DNA of 64,000 nucleotides. Source: an uncultured Tenacibaculum sp. GTDB lineage: Bacteria; Bacteroidota; Bacteroidia; Flavobacteriales; Flavobacteriaceae. A model generated the notes under the pieces. It had not been told where the DNA came from and did no database searches. It was given only the letters and a program-made list of their open reading frames with translations. Where the stretch lies: positions 186,001-250,000 of the forward strand of contig CANMJA010000001.1 in assembly GCA_947498055.1 (NCBI GenBank), in the 5' to 3' direction. The position numbers and the translations under genes are program-made. This document shows positions 1-10,837 of this stretch, piece by piece (the first letter of the stretch is position 1; the number at the start of each line of letters is the position of its first letter).

Positions 1-136
1 AATGTATTAATTTAAAATTAAAGGTGAAGTTATGTAAGTCAAGCCACTAAATTTTATATAGTTAAAAACTTATTAAGATTGGTTGCGTATTATTTATCCC
101 CCCAAGAAAAAAATAATCGATTAAAACCATTATGCC

Positions 137-1174
137 ATGATCATGATTCTGAAGAAATGTTTAACCATATTTTGTGTATTTGTAAGTTTAATATGTGTTT
201 CTCAAAATAATAATGTATGCACTAAAAGTGATGCTTCTATAGATTTAAATTCTATAGGTAAATGTGCCATTAAAAAATTTAAAAAATCTAATAGCAAAGA
301 GTATATTAAGGTTTCTACAATTACCACAAGAAATAGGTTTGTTAGAAATAGAAAAAAATTATTTATAAATAAAAGAAAAAAAGAAATTGCGAAAAAGGCT
401 GAATTAACAATAGCAAGTGTAGATAATATTCCTGTTTTTAAGAATTGTTCTTCGGTTTCTTTTGAAAACAGATTGCAATGCTTTAATCAACAAATAAGCG
501 AACATATTTCAACAAATCTAATATATCCAAAAGAAGCTTTTCAAAATAAAATAGAAGATAAAGTTTCAATTACTTTTATAATAGGTAAAGAAGGAATTGT
601 TAAGAGTATTAAAGCTAAGAGTACTAAAAATAATAGTTCTTTTGAAAATGAGGCTAAAAGAATTATTAGTAGTTTGCCTCCATTTATTCCAGCGAAACAC
701 AAAGGAGAAATTAGAGATGTTAAACACGAAATTCATATAGACTTTGAGTTGTCTAATGAAGATAAAACAAGAAATACAAATTTAATTGCTTCTGAAGAAG
801 GTGTGATTAATAATTATTTAAGGTTTGATATTGTAAGTGACGCACCTGTTTTTGTTGATTGCGCAGATTATGCAGGAGATTCTAAGCAAAATTGTGTTAA
901 AGAAACAATTGTGAATACTATTTTAGAAAATCTTACTTATCCTTTTGATGCCGCTTCTCAAGGAATAGAAGGTAGAGTTTGGGTTCGATTTATTGTTGAT
1001 AAAGAAGGATATGTTACCAATATAACAACAGAAGGTCCAGCCAATGGAGAGTTATTAGAAGAAGAGGCTAAAAGATTGGTTACACTACTTCCAAAATTTG
1101 TTTCAGGTAAACATAATGGAGCCTATGTTAATGTAGAATATTTTATACCTATTGATTTTCAGTTAAATGAATAA
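137..1174 (+). CDS. Periplasmic/envelope protein with two TonB C-terminal-like domains
   Basis: The N-terminus is a hydrophobic signal sequence (about residues 3-22) ending near VSQ, so the protein is exported or membrane-anchored. Two homologous modules follow, about residues 95-205 and 225-344. Each has the TonB C-terminal pattern of a YP-x-EA/DA helix, a V-x-F/V-x-F-IV-DKEG strand, then an EA-(K/R)-R-ii/lv-x-LP-x-F helix and a final strand. TonB C-terminal domains contact outer-membrane receptors or regulatory proteins. The usual proline-rich spacer is absent, so this is more likely a TonB-domain envelope protein than the main energy transducer. It starts at the first ATG and is convergent with the next gene. 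Substrate and partner are unknown. Confidence 0.75.
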   Translation: MIMILKKCLTIFCVFVSLICVSQNNNVCTKSDASIDLNSIGKCAIKKFKKSNSKEYIKVSTITTRNRFVRNRKKLFINKRKKEIAKKAELTIASVDNIPVFKNCSSVSFENRLQCFNQQISEHISTNLIYPKEAFQNKIEDKVSITFIIGKEGIVKSIKAKSTKNNSSFENEAKRIISSLPPFIPAKHKGEIRDVKHEIHIDFELSNEDKTRNTNLIASEEGVINNYLRFDIVSDAPVFVDCADYAGDSKQNCVKETIVNTILENLTYPFDAASQGIEGRVWVRFIVDKEGYVTNITTEGPANGELLEEEAKRLVTLLPKFVSGKHNGAYVNVEYFIPIDFQLNE

Positions 1175-1302
1175 TTAAAAGGAATATCCAAGGTATATTA
1201 AAATGAAGTAATTAAAATTTTACTTATTACTTTTAATAAGAGTTTACGTTTTTTTATACCTTGAAAATATTTAAAGTGAAATTAATAAATAATGGAATGG
1301 TC

Positions 1303-3681
1303 TTATTTAAAATCTTTTATTAATTCATCGATAGAGATCGTGTTTTTTTCTTTTTGTTGATAAATAACTTCTGCTCTAATGGCTTTTAAACCAGACACTC
1401 CTTGTAAATCTTCAATATCTAGTAACTCAATATTACCTAGTTGGTTTTTAGATTGTAAGTATTTTATATATTTTAAATATTCTTCTGCATCTTTATTTTG
1501 CGAGTAAACAATAGATATTTTACCAGGAATTGTTAGGCGTTCGTTAGTGCCTTTAATGTGTGCTTTATCGATTCTCTTTTTTATTATTTCATAGCGTATG
1601 TTATAGGCACCATCTACATCAAACTGTTTTTCATCCATTCTAAATTCGATGGCCAAAGGATTATTATGTATTAAAATTAAAGAAGCAACTTGTAAATCAT
1701 GCTGTAATGTTTTTCTTAAATTATAAGCTATATTTTCCATCTCATAAGTGGTTTGTAGCTGCCATAACCTTAGATTGTATAAATATAAAGGATCATATTT
1801 TTTATCTTCTGTAATAGATTGTCCTATGTACATATTATATTCAACACCATCTGTTTTATATCGTTCAAAATAATGAGGGAATATTTTTTGAGCTTCTTCT
1901 TGTTTTTTATCTAAAAATTTAGCTAGCTTATCATTTAATTTAGTAACACTTAATTCAAAATCTTTTCTTTTCTCATACACAACATTTAAATTAGTATCTA
2001 ACCGTTGTATATATTTATTTACAAGTTGAGTTAAGTTGTTATTAATTTCTTTAATATGATTAAATACAGGATAAATTTCTCGTTTTAAAAAATCTAAAAT
2101 TATTATTTCATCACCAGCCTTTAAGCCTTTATTAACTTTTACTAAATATTGTTCTACTCGATACATTAGTTCCTCATAAATAGGAAGTTTCTCTTTTAAA
2201 CAAGCTTCTCTTAATACATTAATAGCTGAGGTTAATTGTGTTTCTAAATCTTCTTTAATGGCTTTGTTTCTTGCAATAGAAGACCCTCTAATATCTAATT
2301 GCCCATATAATGGGTACACATTTTCAAAATTTATTTGCTCTATTTTAGCATCCTCTTCTACATTTAATAATGCTTTTTGATAGTTTTCAGCGGCATCGTA
2401 AAAGCGCCACTTTATAGCAGGGTGAATAGAAGTATAATGTTCTTGAATTGTTGCTTCTAAAATATTTAAATAATCTTCTGAATTTCTTTCCGCAGCAGCT
2501 TTAAATACAGGAATAATGTCTTTTAGCTTTTCTTTATTTACAGAATTAAGTTCGTATGGACGTGGAGATGCGATTTCTAACAAAACTAAATCTCTTCCAT
2601 TATCTACCTTTATAGGAATTAGTATAATACTTCCTATTTTGTTTTTCTTTAGCTGCTTATAGAATTTAGTTTCATGAGCATTTTTACCATATTTTTCAAA
2701 ATCAGAAATAACTACGGTTTCATTTTCTATAAAGATTTTCTTATTAATATAATCACAGAAAAAATGATTGCAATGGGCTGCTTTTTCATTTATAATAATA
2801 CTTTCTGCCATTTTTATTTTAATCCCTTTTGTTTTAATATCACTAACATTAAATAAAGAATACCCAGCTTTTAAGTCTTTAATACTATAAAACTCTCTTA
2901 AGTTTTCTCTTAAACTTTTAGTAATACTACCATCATCTCTTCTTAGTAAATTAGTTCTAATAGAAGTAATTGCCTCGTCATAAGACACATCGAAAAGATT
3001 CATAATACCAAAACCTTTAAAAATATAAGAGTTTGGAGGGAATTTTTCTTTCCAAATTTCAATATTATCAAAGTTATCTAGAAGTATTTTTATGTCTTCT
3101 TCATTTAGCTTTGGAGCATACTTCGTAGGAATAATTTCAATAAAATCTCCATTAAAAGCAACTCTATAATGTTTTGTAACACCTAGTTTTTTATCTGGAA
3201 TATCAAAATAAAAAGGACGCTTTAAATCTACAGGATAATTATATATTGAATTTAAAATAAGCGTACAGGCAAAAATATACATCTTATCTTCTTCAAAATT
3301 TCTAACAGTTAATTCGAAGTTCTCTCCTGCATTTTCTAGAATATCTTGAAAGCGTTGTGTAAACTTGAAAGATTTAAAATAAAAAGGAATAGTAGCAGCT
3401 TTAATTTCGTTAGAAGTTAAAATTTCAGGAAATAAAGTATCTAACAGAAGGTTTACAATTTTAGAATGCTTTTCGAGTAATGTAAAATCTGAAAAACCAT
3501 CAACTAATTCAGGAATTTTTTCTATTTCCTCTACCATTTTTTTTGATGACTGATGAAAAGGATGTTCCTTCGAGTTAGGACTAGCATATTTCTGAAAAGT
3601 ATTATATACCTTTTCAAAACTTACATTTATTTGAAGAGGTAATTCTAAATCAATGCTATTACTAAGTCCAGTTATTGTCAT
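1303..3681 (-). CDS. GAF domain-containing protein (large flavobacterial family)
   Basis: A 792-aa soluble protein with no signal peptide. A GAF-like segment lies in the N-terminal half to middle (about residues 280-400), with alternating strands such as GSIILIPIKV. The second half is mainly helical, including coiled-coil-prone stretches around residues 440-600. It resembles the roughly 790-aa GAF-domain proteins common in Flavobacteriaceae, whose role is not established. GAF domains generally bind small ligands or cyclic nucleotides. The frame also opens with a GTG codon at 3684, but the ATG immediately after it (3681) is the more likely start. It stands alone, convergent with the TonB-domain gene and co-directional with the beta-barrel gene upstream of it. 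Confidence 0.7.
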   Translation of the reverse strand: MTITGLSNSIDLELPLQINVSFEKVYNTFQKYASPNSKEHPFHQSSKKMVEEIEKIPELVDGFSDFTLLEKHSKIVNLLLDTLFPEILTSNEIKAATIPFYFKSFKFTQRFQDILENAGENFELTVRNFEEDKMYIFACTLILNSIYNYPVDLKRPFYFDIPDKKLGVTKHYRVAFNGDFIEIIPTKYAPKLNEEDIKILLDNFDNIEIWKEKFPPNSYIFKGFGIMNLFDVSYDEAITSIRTNLLRRDDGSITKSLRENLREFYSIKDLKAGYSLFNVSDIKTKGIKIKMAESIIINEKAAHCNHFFCDYINKKIFIENETVVISDFEKYGKNAHETKFYKQLKKNKIGSIILIPIKVDNGRDLVLLEIASPRPYELNSVNKEKLKDIIPVFKAAAERNSEDYLNILEATIQEHYTSIHPAIKWRFYDAAENYQKALLNVEEDAKIEQINFENVYPLYGQLDIRGSSIARNKAIKEDLETQLTSAINVLREACLKEKLPIYEELMYRVEQYLVKVNKGLKAGDEIIILDFLKREIYPVFNHIKEINNNLTQLVNKYIQRLDTNLNVVYEKRKDFELSVTKLNDKLAKFLDKKQEEAQKIFPHYFERYKTDGVEYNMYIGQSITEDKKYDPLYLYNLRLWQLQTTYEMENIAYNLRKTLQHDLQVASLILIHNNPLAIEFRMDEKQFDVDGAYNIRYEIIKKRIDKAHIKGTNERLTIPGKISIVYSQNKDAEEYLKYIKYLQSKNQLGNIELLDIEDLQGVSGLKAIRAEVIYQQKEKNTISIDELIKDFK

Positions 3682-3764
3682 CACTTAAAATTCTATGTAA
3701 ATGCAAATTTACAAAATGTTAATCTTAGTCGTATTAATCTAGTACAACTTGCAACCTTTTTTAT

Positions 3765-6536
3765 TTAGTGAAAATCGTAATTTCTTATTTTTCCTTTTTG
3801 TCCTAAACTATTAAACTTCCAACTAAATCCTAGCATAAAGTATTGCTGTAATACAGTACTTTCTGCATCTTCAATATAGTTAGCTGTAGCTGTTCTTCGG
3901 GCGTTTGTGTTTTGATTTAATAAATCATATGCTTTTAAAGTAATTGTTCCTCTATCTTTTAAAATAGAATAAGCGAGCGTGGAGTTCCAAAACCATGCAG
4001 ATTGATTAAAACCAATAACATTTGGATTAAAAGTATATCGAACATCATTTCTCCACTCTAGTTTTTTAGGAATATTGGTCTTTGTTCTTATTCTTAATGA
4101 ATGCCTTGTGAAATCTTGATTTTGTAAATTACCAACATTGTATTGTGTATTGGTAAATCTAATTTCATAACGTGGTTCAATAGAAATAATTTTGTTCCAT
4201 TTAAAATCAAAACCAAGACTAGGAGTAAAAGAAGTTGTTTTTGTGGTGTTTTTTATATTGTTAAAAAAAGTGATGTTTTTTGTAGCATTAAATCTACTTC
4301 CTAACCTAAAATTAACAGAAGTAATAGAATCTAACTTCACTTTTTTATTATAAGTGATTCCTCCCCAGAAATCGTAAGTTCCATCGGCATTTTGATAAGT
4401 AGTGTTTCTAACTAAATCATTCCCAATAGTAGTATTATTTACAATTTGATTATTAGTTATATTTCCACCTGCATAGAAAAAGAAACCTGTACGTTTTTGC
4501 CAGTTATATTTATTGAAATTAGCATAGATTCTATGTGATTGACTTGGTTTTAGGTTTGGATTACCTGTAATTATATTAGACGGATTTGTAACATCTGTAA
4601 ATGGCTGAATTTGGTCTATATTAGGCGCATTATTATCTAGCGAGTAATTAAAGTAAATAGAAGCTTTCGAATCAAAACGATACCTTAAATTAGCATCTAA
4701 AATTAAATTATTAAAATCTTTATCTAAGCTCAGTTGTGGCCTTAATGCATCTATATTTTCTAAGGTTCTAAATGTTTTACCAAACTCAAAATTTAAATTT
4801 AACTTTTTAGCATCATACTGTAATGCAATAGAAGGTGTCTTTGTAATATCATTATAAGTAAAATTAGAACTTAAAATAGTATTAAAATTAGAAAAATCAT
4901 TAGTAGTGTTATCAAAATCAAAAGTACTTTCTACATTATCTCTTTCGTCTCTTCTATAACGATACTTAGCATCTATAAATAGTTTTTTGCTAATTACAGG
5001 AAAACGGTATGTAAATCTAGATCTAAGACTATTTAAATCGTTATCAACAGTGCTTTTCTGATTTCTAATCGTTGTGTTTGCATTTGTACCAAAAATTTCT
5101 ATTGTAGAGTTGTTAAAATCTTCGCCATCCGATGTATCAAATTGATTAGTTATAGAGGCTTTGATAAAAGCTCCTTTATTACCAAATTTTTTGGTAATAT
5201 CAATATTGTTTTCAAAACTTTTAGCATCTGAAGTCGAGATCGTACTATTTGAAAATCGATTGGTTAAAATTTCATTTTCATCTAAAGATTCTTCATTTCC
5301 ACTATAGTTGTCTTTTCGAGAGTTAAAAATGAATCTAGGTCTAATATTTATTAAAAAAGTAGAATCAATTTTAACATCTAATTCTGCATCAAAATTATGA
5401 TTATCATTTTCATTATTAGATATTGTGTTTGAGTTTGTAAAATACCTTCTGTCTGGTAAATTATACTCTCTATTATTTCTAGAAACATTTTCAGAATTAC
5501 TACCAGAAAAAATATAATTAGCATTTACATCGAATCCTTTTTGGTATTCATCGGCATAAGTAACACCACCTATTTTAGACTTTACTATTCCTTGTCCGCC
5601 ACCAAATCGTCTACCTCCAATACCAAAAGAACCATTACTACCAAACCAGGCACCACCTCTGCCTCCGTACATTTTTTGAATTTCACCAAAGCTAAAACCA
5701 GGAGAATTAATATTATTAGCACTAGCTAAAACACTTACACGAGTTTTATTATTAAATCTATTTACCATAGTTGCAGCTTCGTATCTTTCATCAGTACCAC
5801 CACCAGCAGAAACTCTACCAAACCAACCTTTGTTATTTTCTTTTTTTATGGTTAGGTTTATCGTTTTATTATTAGCATCTCCTTTTTCACCAGAAAAAGC
5901 TTCTGATTTAGATTTGGTGTCAGAAATTTGAACTTTTTCTATAATTTCTTTGGTTAAATTTTTAGTGGTAATAGAAGGGTCGTTACCAAAAAAGGGTTTT
6001 CCATTTACCAATATTTTATTAACAGGTTTTCCATTTACTGTTATTTTCCCTTCTTCATCTACTTCAACACCAGGTAGTTTTTTTAACAAATCTTCTACAT
6101 TAGCGTCTTTTTTTGTTTTAAAAGATTTAACGTTAAATTCTAAAGTATCTTTTTTTATGGTTATTGGTGCTCTAGATTTTATGACTACTTCATTTAATAA
6201 ATTAGACTCTTCTTTTAAAGAAATAACACCAAGATTAAGGTCAGGATTTTTCTCTAGTGAAATAAGCTTACTATAGTTATTCATTCCAATGAAAGAAATA
6301 AATAATTTTACATTTTTATGAAATGATTTTCCTTCTAATGAAAAGTAACCTTTATCATCTGAAATAGTGTAAGAAACAATACTACTATCTTTTGCTTTTT
6401 CTAAATGAATGGTAGCAGCTTCAATTGGTTTTTTGTCTTTGTTTGATTCAATTTTGCCTGAAATTCTAAATTTATAGGACTGAGCAGACATAAAAGCACA
6501 TAAAAATAAGGCTAAAGTGAAAAATAAATTTTTCAT
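3765..6536 (-). CDS. Outer-membrane beta-barrel protein, TonB-dependent-receptor-like
   Basis: A 923-aa protein with a signal peptide (about residues 1-18, ending AQS). A carboxypeptidase-regulatory-like beta-sandwich follows (about 22-115), then a plug-like segment with the repeated motif VNGKPVNKILVNGKPFF (about 165-185), then a long alternating-strand region typical of the OMP_b-brl_3 beta-barrel family. A glycine-rich stretch around residues 285-320 (YGGRGG, GIGGRRFGGG) is probably an extracellular loop. The last strand ends in an aromatic-rich segment. The family is outer-membrane, and some members take part in TonB-dependent uptake; the cargo is unknown. There is no SusD-like partner next to it, so it is not part of a canonical glycan-utilisation locus. 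Confidence 0.8.
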   Translation of the reverse strand: MKNLFFTLALFLCAFMSAQSYKFRISGKIESNKDKKPIEAATIHLEKAKDSSIVSYTISDDKGYFSLEGKSFHKNVKLFISFIGMNNYSKLISLEKNPDLNLGVISLKEESNLLNEVVIKSRAPITIKKDTLEFNVKSFKTKKDANVEDLLKKLPGVEVDEEGKITVNGKPVNKILVNGKPFFGNDPSITTKNLTKEIIEKVQISDTKSKSEAFSGEKGDANNKTINLTIKKENNKGWFGRVSAGGGTDERYEAATMVNRFNNKTRVSVLASANNINSPGFSFGEIQKMYGGRGGAWFGSNGSFGIGGRRFGGGQGIVKSKIGGVTYADEYQKGFDVNANYIFSGSNSENVSRNNREYNLPDRRYFTNSNTISNNENDNHNFDAELDVKIDSTFLINIRPRFIFNSRKDNYSGNEESLDENEILTNRFSNSTISTSDAKSFENNIDITKKFGNKGAFIKASITNQFDTSDGEDFNNSTIEIFGTNANTTIRNQKSTVDNDLNSLRSRFTYRFPVISKKLFIDAKYRYRRDERDNVESTFDFDNTTNDFSNFNTILSSNFTYNDITKTPSIALQYDAKKLNLNFEFGKTFRTLENIDALRPQLSLDKDFNNLILDANLRYRFDSKASIYFNYSLDNNAPNIDQIQPFTDVTNPSNIITGNPNLKPSQSHRIYANFNKYNWQKRTGFFFYAGGNITNNQIVNNTTIGNDLVRNTTYQNADGTYDFWGGITYNKKVKLDSITSVNFRLGSRFNATKNITFFNNIKNTTKTTSFTPSLGFDFKWNKIISIEPRYEIRFTNTQYNVGNLQNQDFTRHSLRIRTKTNIPKKLEWRNDVRYTFNPNVIGFNQSAWFWNSTLAYSILKDRGTITLKAYDLLNQNTNARRTATANYIEDAESTVLQQYFMLGFSWKFNSLGQKGKIRNYDFH

Positions 6537-6680
6537 AGTTTTTTGTTGGTTTTTTAAAGCAACAAAAAAAAGGAAAAAATAACTATATGAAAGTTAATTT
6601 ATGTTAAAGATAGTTTAGAATTACCTTGTTTTTGAGTAATTTTTTTCAGAAAAATAAAACAGGATGTTTCTTAGGTAAAT

Positions 6681-6714
6681 GAATAGATTCGAAAAAGCTA
6701 TTTCGAATCTATTC
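6681..6714. terminator. Perfect 14-bp stem-loop between der and the beta-barrel gene
   Basis: GAATAGATTCGAAA at 6681-6694 pairs with its exact reverse complement at 6701-6714 across a 6-nt loop. It lies downstream of der on the minus strand, about 97 nt after the stop. There is no strong T tract on the minus side, so it could be a terminator or an RNA-stabilising 3' hairpin. Read on the plus strand, a T run follows about 10 nt later. Confidence 0.5.
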
Positions 6715-6810
6715 AAAACAACTTTTTTTAAAATTAACAGATCTATGGCTACTTTTAAAGCAGTCTGTATTTAATAAGATTATATAGTTAAACCCTAAGT
6801 TTTAAGATAA

Positions 6811-8112
6811 TTATTTCTGTCTAAAATAAATAACAATAGGTACTCCTGTTAAATTATATTGTTCTCTTAACTTGTTTTCGATAAAACGTTTGTATGGATC
6901 TCGAATATATTGAGGAAGGTTTGCGAAAAATGCAAATTGAGGAGTATACGTTGGTAATTGCATACAATACTTTATTTTAATATACTTTCCTTTAGTAGCT
7001 GGGGGCGGGAAATTTTGAATAATTTCTAGCATCGTTTCATTTAACTTACTAGTTTGAATTTTTTGTTTCCTGTTTTCATGTACCTCTACAGCAGACTCAA
7101 TAGCTTTAAACAAACGCTGTTTTGTTAATGCAGAAATAAATACAATAGGAACATCTGTAAAAGGAGCTATGGTTTCTTTTATTTTATTCTCGAAATCGCG
7201 TACTGTATTAGTTTCCTTTTCTACTAAATCCCATTTATTTACTAAAATGATAATTCCTTTTTTGTTTTTTTCTGCTAGCCAAAATATTTTTTCATCTTGT
7301 CCTTCAAAACCTCTGGTAGCATCTATCACTAAAATGGCAATATCACAATGTTCTATTGCACGAACAGCTCTCATTACAGAGTAAAACTCTAAATCCTCCT
7401 TTACTTTCGATTTCTTTCTAATTCCAGCAGTATCTACCAAATTAAACTCAAAACCAAAACGATTGTATTTTGTATCAATAGAATCTCTAGTTGTACCTGC
7501 TATATTGGTAACAATATTTCTTTCTTCTCCTATTAAAGCATTTATAAAAGAAGATTTTCCTGCATTTGGTCTTCCTACAACTGCAAAACGAGGTAATTCG
7601 CTTTCAGCTTCTTCCTCTTTTGGTATTTTTTCGGCAACAGCATCTAATAAATCACCCGTACCACTACCATTTATAGAAGAAATAGTATAGTAATCTCCCA
7701 AGCCTAAGTTATAAAATTCAACTGCATCTGCATCTCGCATTGCATTATCTACTTTATTAACCACCATAAAAAGAGGTTTTTTTACTTGGCGTAGAATTTT
7801 AGCAACAGCAGCATCCATAGGAGTAATTCCTTGCTCTACATCTACTACAAAAAGAATAATATCAGATTCATCTATTGCTAATTGTACTTGTTTTCTTATT
7901 TCTCCTTCAAATATATCATCAGATCCAACAACATATCCACCAGTATCAATTACGGAAAATTCTTTTCCGTTCCATTCCGATTTTCCATAGTGTCTATCTC
8001 TAGTAACACCACTTACAGAATCTACAATAGCTTCTCTTCGTTTAACTAATCGATTAAATAGGGTAGATTTACCAACATTTGGTCTTCCTACAATTGCAAC
8101 AATAGTACTCAT
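6811..8112 (-). CDS. der: Ribosome-assembly GTPase Der (EngA)
   Basis: A 433-aa, double-GTPase-domain protein of normal Der length. The first G domain has the P-loop GRPNVGKST (residues 9-17), DTGGY, and NKVD. The second has [14 protein letters not shown] and NKWD. A C-terminal KH-like domain follows. Der acts in 50S ribosomal subunit maturation and is essential in most bacteria. A -7 box (TACCTTTG) ends only 4 nt before the ATG, so the transcript is probably leaderless or nearly so. The gene lies close to era, with one lipoprotein gene between the two GTPases. Confidence 0.97.
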   Translation of the reverse strand: MSTIVAIVGRPNVGKSTLFNRLVKRREAIVDSVSGVTRDRHYGKSEWNGKEFSVIDTGGYVVGSDDIFEGEIRKQVQLAIDESDIILFVVDVEQGITPMDAAVAKILRQVKKPLFMVVNKVDNAMRDADAVEFYNLGLGDYYTISSINGSGTGDLLDAVAEKIPKEEEAESELPRFAVVGRPNAGKSSFINALIGEERNIVTNIAGTTRDSIDTKYNRFGFEFNLVDTAGIRKKSKVKEDLEFYSVMRAVRAIEHCDIAILVIDATRGFEGQDEKIFWLAEKNKKGIIILVNKWDLVEKETNTVRDFENKIKETIAPFTDVPIVFISALTKQRLFKAIESAVEVHENRKQKIQTSKLNETMLEIIQNFPPPATKGKYIKIKYCMQLPTYTPQFAFFANLPQYIRDPYKRFIENKLREQYNLTGVPIVIYFRQK

Positions 8113-8116
8113 GCTG

Positions 8117-8146
8117 CAAAGGTAGCGTTTCTGTAAAAGAAAACAA
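8117..8146 (-). promoter_or_regulatory. Bacteroidetes-type promoter of der
   Basis: On the minus strand TTG (8146-8144), a 19-nt spacer and TACCTTTG (8124-8117) match the Bacteroidetes primary sigma consensus TTG-N17-19-TAnnTTTG. The -7 box is 4 nt from the der ATG, which implies a very short or absent 5' leader. The -33 element lies inside the stem of the terminator that ends the upstream gene. Confidence 0.55.
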
Positions 8147-8174
8147 CTATTGATGTATAAATCAATAGTTGTTT
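8141..8174 (-). terminator. Rho-independent terminator after the choice-of-anchor lipoprotein gene
   Basis: AAACAACTATTGAT (8141-8154) and its perfect complement (8161-8174) form a 14-bp stem with a 6-nt loop. T-rich sequence follows on both strands, so it can work in both directions. It sits 18 nt after the stop of the 8193-9743 gene. Confidence 0.75.
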
Positions 8175-8192
8175 TTATATCTGTATTATTTC

Positions 8193-9743
8193 TTAGTTCT
8201 TATTTTGATAGATGCTAACAGTACCGCTGTCTTCATTAGAAACAAGTAACAAGTCTTTTCCGTTTGGACTTTCTTTTGCTGGAATTATTAATAAGCCTTC
8301 TGGAGCTTCATCTCCTTCATGAGATAAAATAGTTAAAAAAGTTGGAGCGGTTGGGTTGGTAATATCGTACACCATTATTTGATCTGTGCGTTCTAATCCA
8401 ACAAATAAAATATAACGCTCATTATTTAAATTTAAAACTTCTACAGATTCAGGTTCTGCTCCTTTATCATCGCTTCTACTATCATCATCATTAAAATTTT
8501 TAGGAGTTAACTCTAAGGTTTTTTGAGCAATATCATTACCACTATCGTATATAAGCACACCGTTTTCAGACCAAATACTAAATGAACGAGCACCGTAAGA
8601 GTATAATTTATCGTAATCACCATCGTTATCTATATCTCCTAAATCTAAAGCAATTTTTAATCGCCCTAAATTTTCATCTTTTTGAAGTTCTTTTGCATTA
8701 GGAAAAGCAGTAGGATCTAAATCTATTTTTTTAATTCTCTCTTCATTTACAAATATCTCTTCATCATCATCTTCATCGTCGGTTCCTTTATCGTCTATAT
8801 ATTCTCTAGAATCTCCTTCGTTTGCAGAAATAATATATCCGATACCATTTATATTTGTATAGGTAATTGCATCTGGTTGATACATTCCATAAACTGGCAC
8901 ATTTCTTAATTCTTTTTTATCATCTTTATTACTAGGATCTATTTCGTTTCCTGCTGTGTTATAATTTTTAAAACCTAAAGGATAAATAGCTTCTATAGAT
9001 TTTGAAACTAAATTTATTTTAGCAATTCCATTATTTTCTTGTAAAGATACCCAAGCAGTTTTTGAATCGTCTGCAATAGTAATGTATTCTGGTTCTATAT
9101 CTTTAGATATATCTGCATTAGGACCAAAAACTCTGAAGCCTTTATTTTTTAAGGTAGCGGTTTGTCCTTCAAATGAAGCGAAATTTAAAGTGGAAACCAT
9201 TTTAGTTTCTATATCGATAATACTTACACTACCTTCAGGATCATTTGTGTATAAATTATTAGGCTCTCCTTCATTAGCGCAAAGAATTAATTTACCATCT
9301 TTAGAAAATGTAACCATATCTGGTAAAGCTCCTACTGTAAAGGTGTTAATTAGATGATTGTCCTCTGCATTATATAGAGCAATAGTTCCGTTATTTTGTT
9401 TTACGTTATCTTCTAGAGCAATAGCAATTTTACCATTATATGCAGTAATACTATTGGGTGCACCATTCATTATTGGTATTGCATTTAATTTTTCTGGAGT
9501 TTCTACATTTTCTAAGTTATAGACAGAAATTTCTTTAGCATCTGAATTAACAATAAATAGCTTTTTTGTTTTTGCATCGAAAGTAGATATTTCTGCTGCT
9601 CCTTCACCACCTACATTAATAGTGGTAGAATATGTAAAATTAACATTGGTGTTAACCATTGGTTGTGAAGTTGGATTTTCATCGTTACATCCAATAAAAT
9701 TGATTGCAAGGAAAGGGATTAATATTTTAAGTCGATTTATCAT
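8193..9743 (-). CDS. Choice-of-anchor I family lipoprotein (beta-propeller-like)
   Basis: A 516-aa protein with a lipoprotein signal peptide: basic MINRLK, a hydrophobic stretch, then a lipobox ending in Cys19 (FIGC). The body consists of repeated beta-propeller-like blades (for example a [14 protein letters not shown] blade and a [19 protein letters not shown] blade). An acidic aspartate-rich insert around residues 320-345 (DDEDDDEE) and DxDxDGD-type loops suggest calcium binding. This matches the choice-of-anchor I / alkaline-phosphatase-associated family found on cell surfaces. A substrate or reaction cannot be inferred. The gene is monocistronic, with a strong terminator after it. Confidence 0.75.
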   Translation of the reverse strand: MINRLKILIPFLAINFIGCNDENPTSQPMVNTNVNFTYSTTINVGGEGAAEISTFDAKTKKLFIVNSDAKEISVYNLENVETPEKLNAIPIMNGAPNSITAYNGKIAIALEDNVKQNNGTIALYNAEDNHLINTFTVGALPDMVTFSKDGKLILCANEGEPNNLYTNDPEGSVSIIDIETKMVSTLNFASFEGQTATLKNKGFRVFGPNADISKDIEPEYITIADDSKTAWVSLQENNGIAKINLVSKSIEAIYPLGFKNYNTAGNEIDPSNKDDKKELRNVPVYGMYQPDAITYTNINGIGYIISANEGDSREYIDDKGTDDEDDDEEIFVNEERIKKIDLDPTAFPNAKELQKDENLGRLKIALDLGDIDNDGDYDKLYSYGARSFSIWSENGVLIYDSGNDIAQKTLELTPKNFNDDDSRSDDKGAEPESVEVLNLNNERYILFVGLERTDQIMVYDITNPTAPTFLTILSHEGDEAPEGLLIIPAKESPNGKDLLLVSNEDSGTVSIYQNKN

Positions 9744-9834
9744 GATTAAGTTTTTAGCAAAACTTACCTTAAAACATTAACTAAATGTTATGCTAATTAA
9801 AACGATTTGTTATTGAATAACGATAAAGGTTAAA

Positions 9835-10716
9835 TTAATCTTTATAACCAAAACGTTTTAACTGTTTTTCATTAGATCTCCAGTTTTTATTTACTTTAAC
9901 ATATAAATCTATGTATACCTTTTTATCGAAAAAATGTTGTAAACTTTTTCTAGCTTCTGTACCTACACGTTTTATAGCGCTTCCTTTATGACCAATAATA
10001 ATTCCTTTTTGAGTTTCTCGTTCGACCATAATAACAGATCGGATTTTGATAATATTTTCTTCTTCGACAAAACTTTCTGTTTCTACTTCTACAGAATAAG
10101 GAATTTCTTTTTTATAGTGTTGTAGTATTTTTTCACGTATGGTTTCATTAACAAAAAAACGTTCTGGTTTGTCTGTTAATTGATCTTTTGGATAGAAAGG
10201 AGGAGAATCTGGTAGTAATTCAATAATTTTATAAAAAACAGTTTCTACGTTAAATTTTTCTAATGCAGAGATAACATATACAAAAGAATTTGGAACTTTT
10301 TTTCTCCAATAAGCGATTTTTTCTTCTACTTCATCTTGACTAGATAAATCTATTTTGTTTAATAATAATATTACAGGTATTTTACTGTTAATTATTTTAT
10401 TGAAAAAAGCTTCGTTTTTTAATTCTTTTTCTCCTACTTCTACCATATAAATTAAAACATCAGCATCGTCAAAGGCAGATTTAACAAAATCCATCATTGA
10501 CTCCTGTAATTCATATGCAGGTTGAATAATTCCTGGAGTATCAGAAAATATAATTTGATAATCATCGTCATTAACAATCCCTAATATTCTATGCCTTGTG
10601 GTTTGGGCTTTAGAAGTAATTATAGAAAGTTTTTCACCTACTAAGGCATTCATTAAGGTTGATTTACCAACATTAGGGTTTCCAATAATGTTTACAAATC
10701 CTGCTTTATGTGTCAT
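9835..10716 (-). CDS. era: GTPase Era
   Basis: A 293-aa protein of typical Era length. The G domain has P-loop GNPNVGKST (residues 12-20), switch II DTPG and NKID. The C-terminal KH RNA-binding domain carries the GHKGSAIK signature near residue 245. Era binds the 3' end of 16S rRNA and takes part in 30S assembly. A TACCTTTG box lies at 10722-10729 just upstream of the ATG, again with a very short leader, though no clear -33 element was found. The gene is divergent from the tRNA gene that hosts the mobile elements. Confidence 0.97.
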   Translation of the reverse strand: MTHKAGFVNIIGNPNVGKSTLMNALVGEKLSIITSKAQTTRHRILGIVNDDDYQIIFSDTPGIIQPAYELQESMMDFVKSAFDDADVLIYMVEVGEKELKNEAFFNKIINSKIPVILLLNKIDLSSQDEVEEKIAYWRKKVPNSFVYVISALEKFNVETVFYKIIELLPDSPPFYPKDQLTDKPERFFVNETIREKILQHYKKEIPYSVEVETESFVEEENIIKIRSVIMVERETQKGIIIGHKGSAIKRVGTEARKSLQHFFDKKVYIDLYVKVNKNWRSNEKQLKRFGYKD

Positions 10717-10798
10717 AAAAGCAAAGGTAATTGTTTTTTATTTCGATGATTCTATTTATTTAGGTTAAATATTTTTTAAAATAAATGTAAATATTATG

Positions 10799-10827
10799 TT
10801 GTAATTCAAAAAAAGGATGTAATTTTG
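10799..10827 (+). promoter_or_regulatory. Promoter of the initiator tRNA gene
   Basis: TTG at 10799-10801, an 18-nt spacer and TAATTTTG at 10820-10827 match the Bacteroidetes promoter consensus exactly. The -7 box ends 10 nt before the tRNA 5' end. Confidence 0.75.
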
Positions 10828-10837
10828 CAATCCAAAT

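Noticed and set aside
1189..1263. Inverted repeat CAAGGTATA/TATACCTTG between the two convergent first genes as a terminator
   Set aside because: The loop is 57 nt long and the stem only 9 bp, so it is too weak to call, though a terminator is expected there.
2674..2856. Plus-strand frame inside the GAF-domain gene, and many similar frames inside other genes
   Set aside because: They are antisense shadows of well-supported genes, rich in Phe/Ile/Ser as expected from AT-rich reverse strands.
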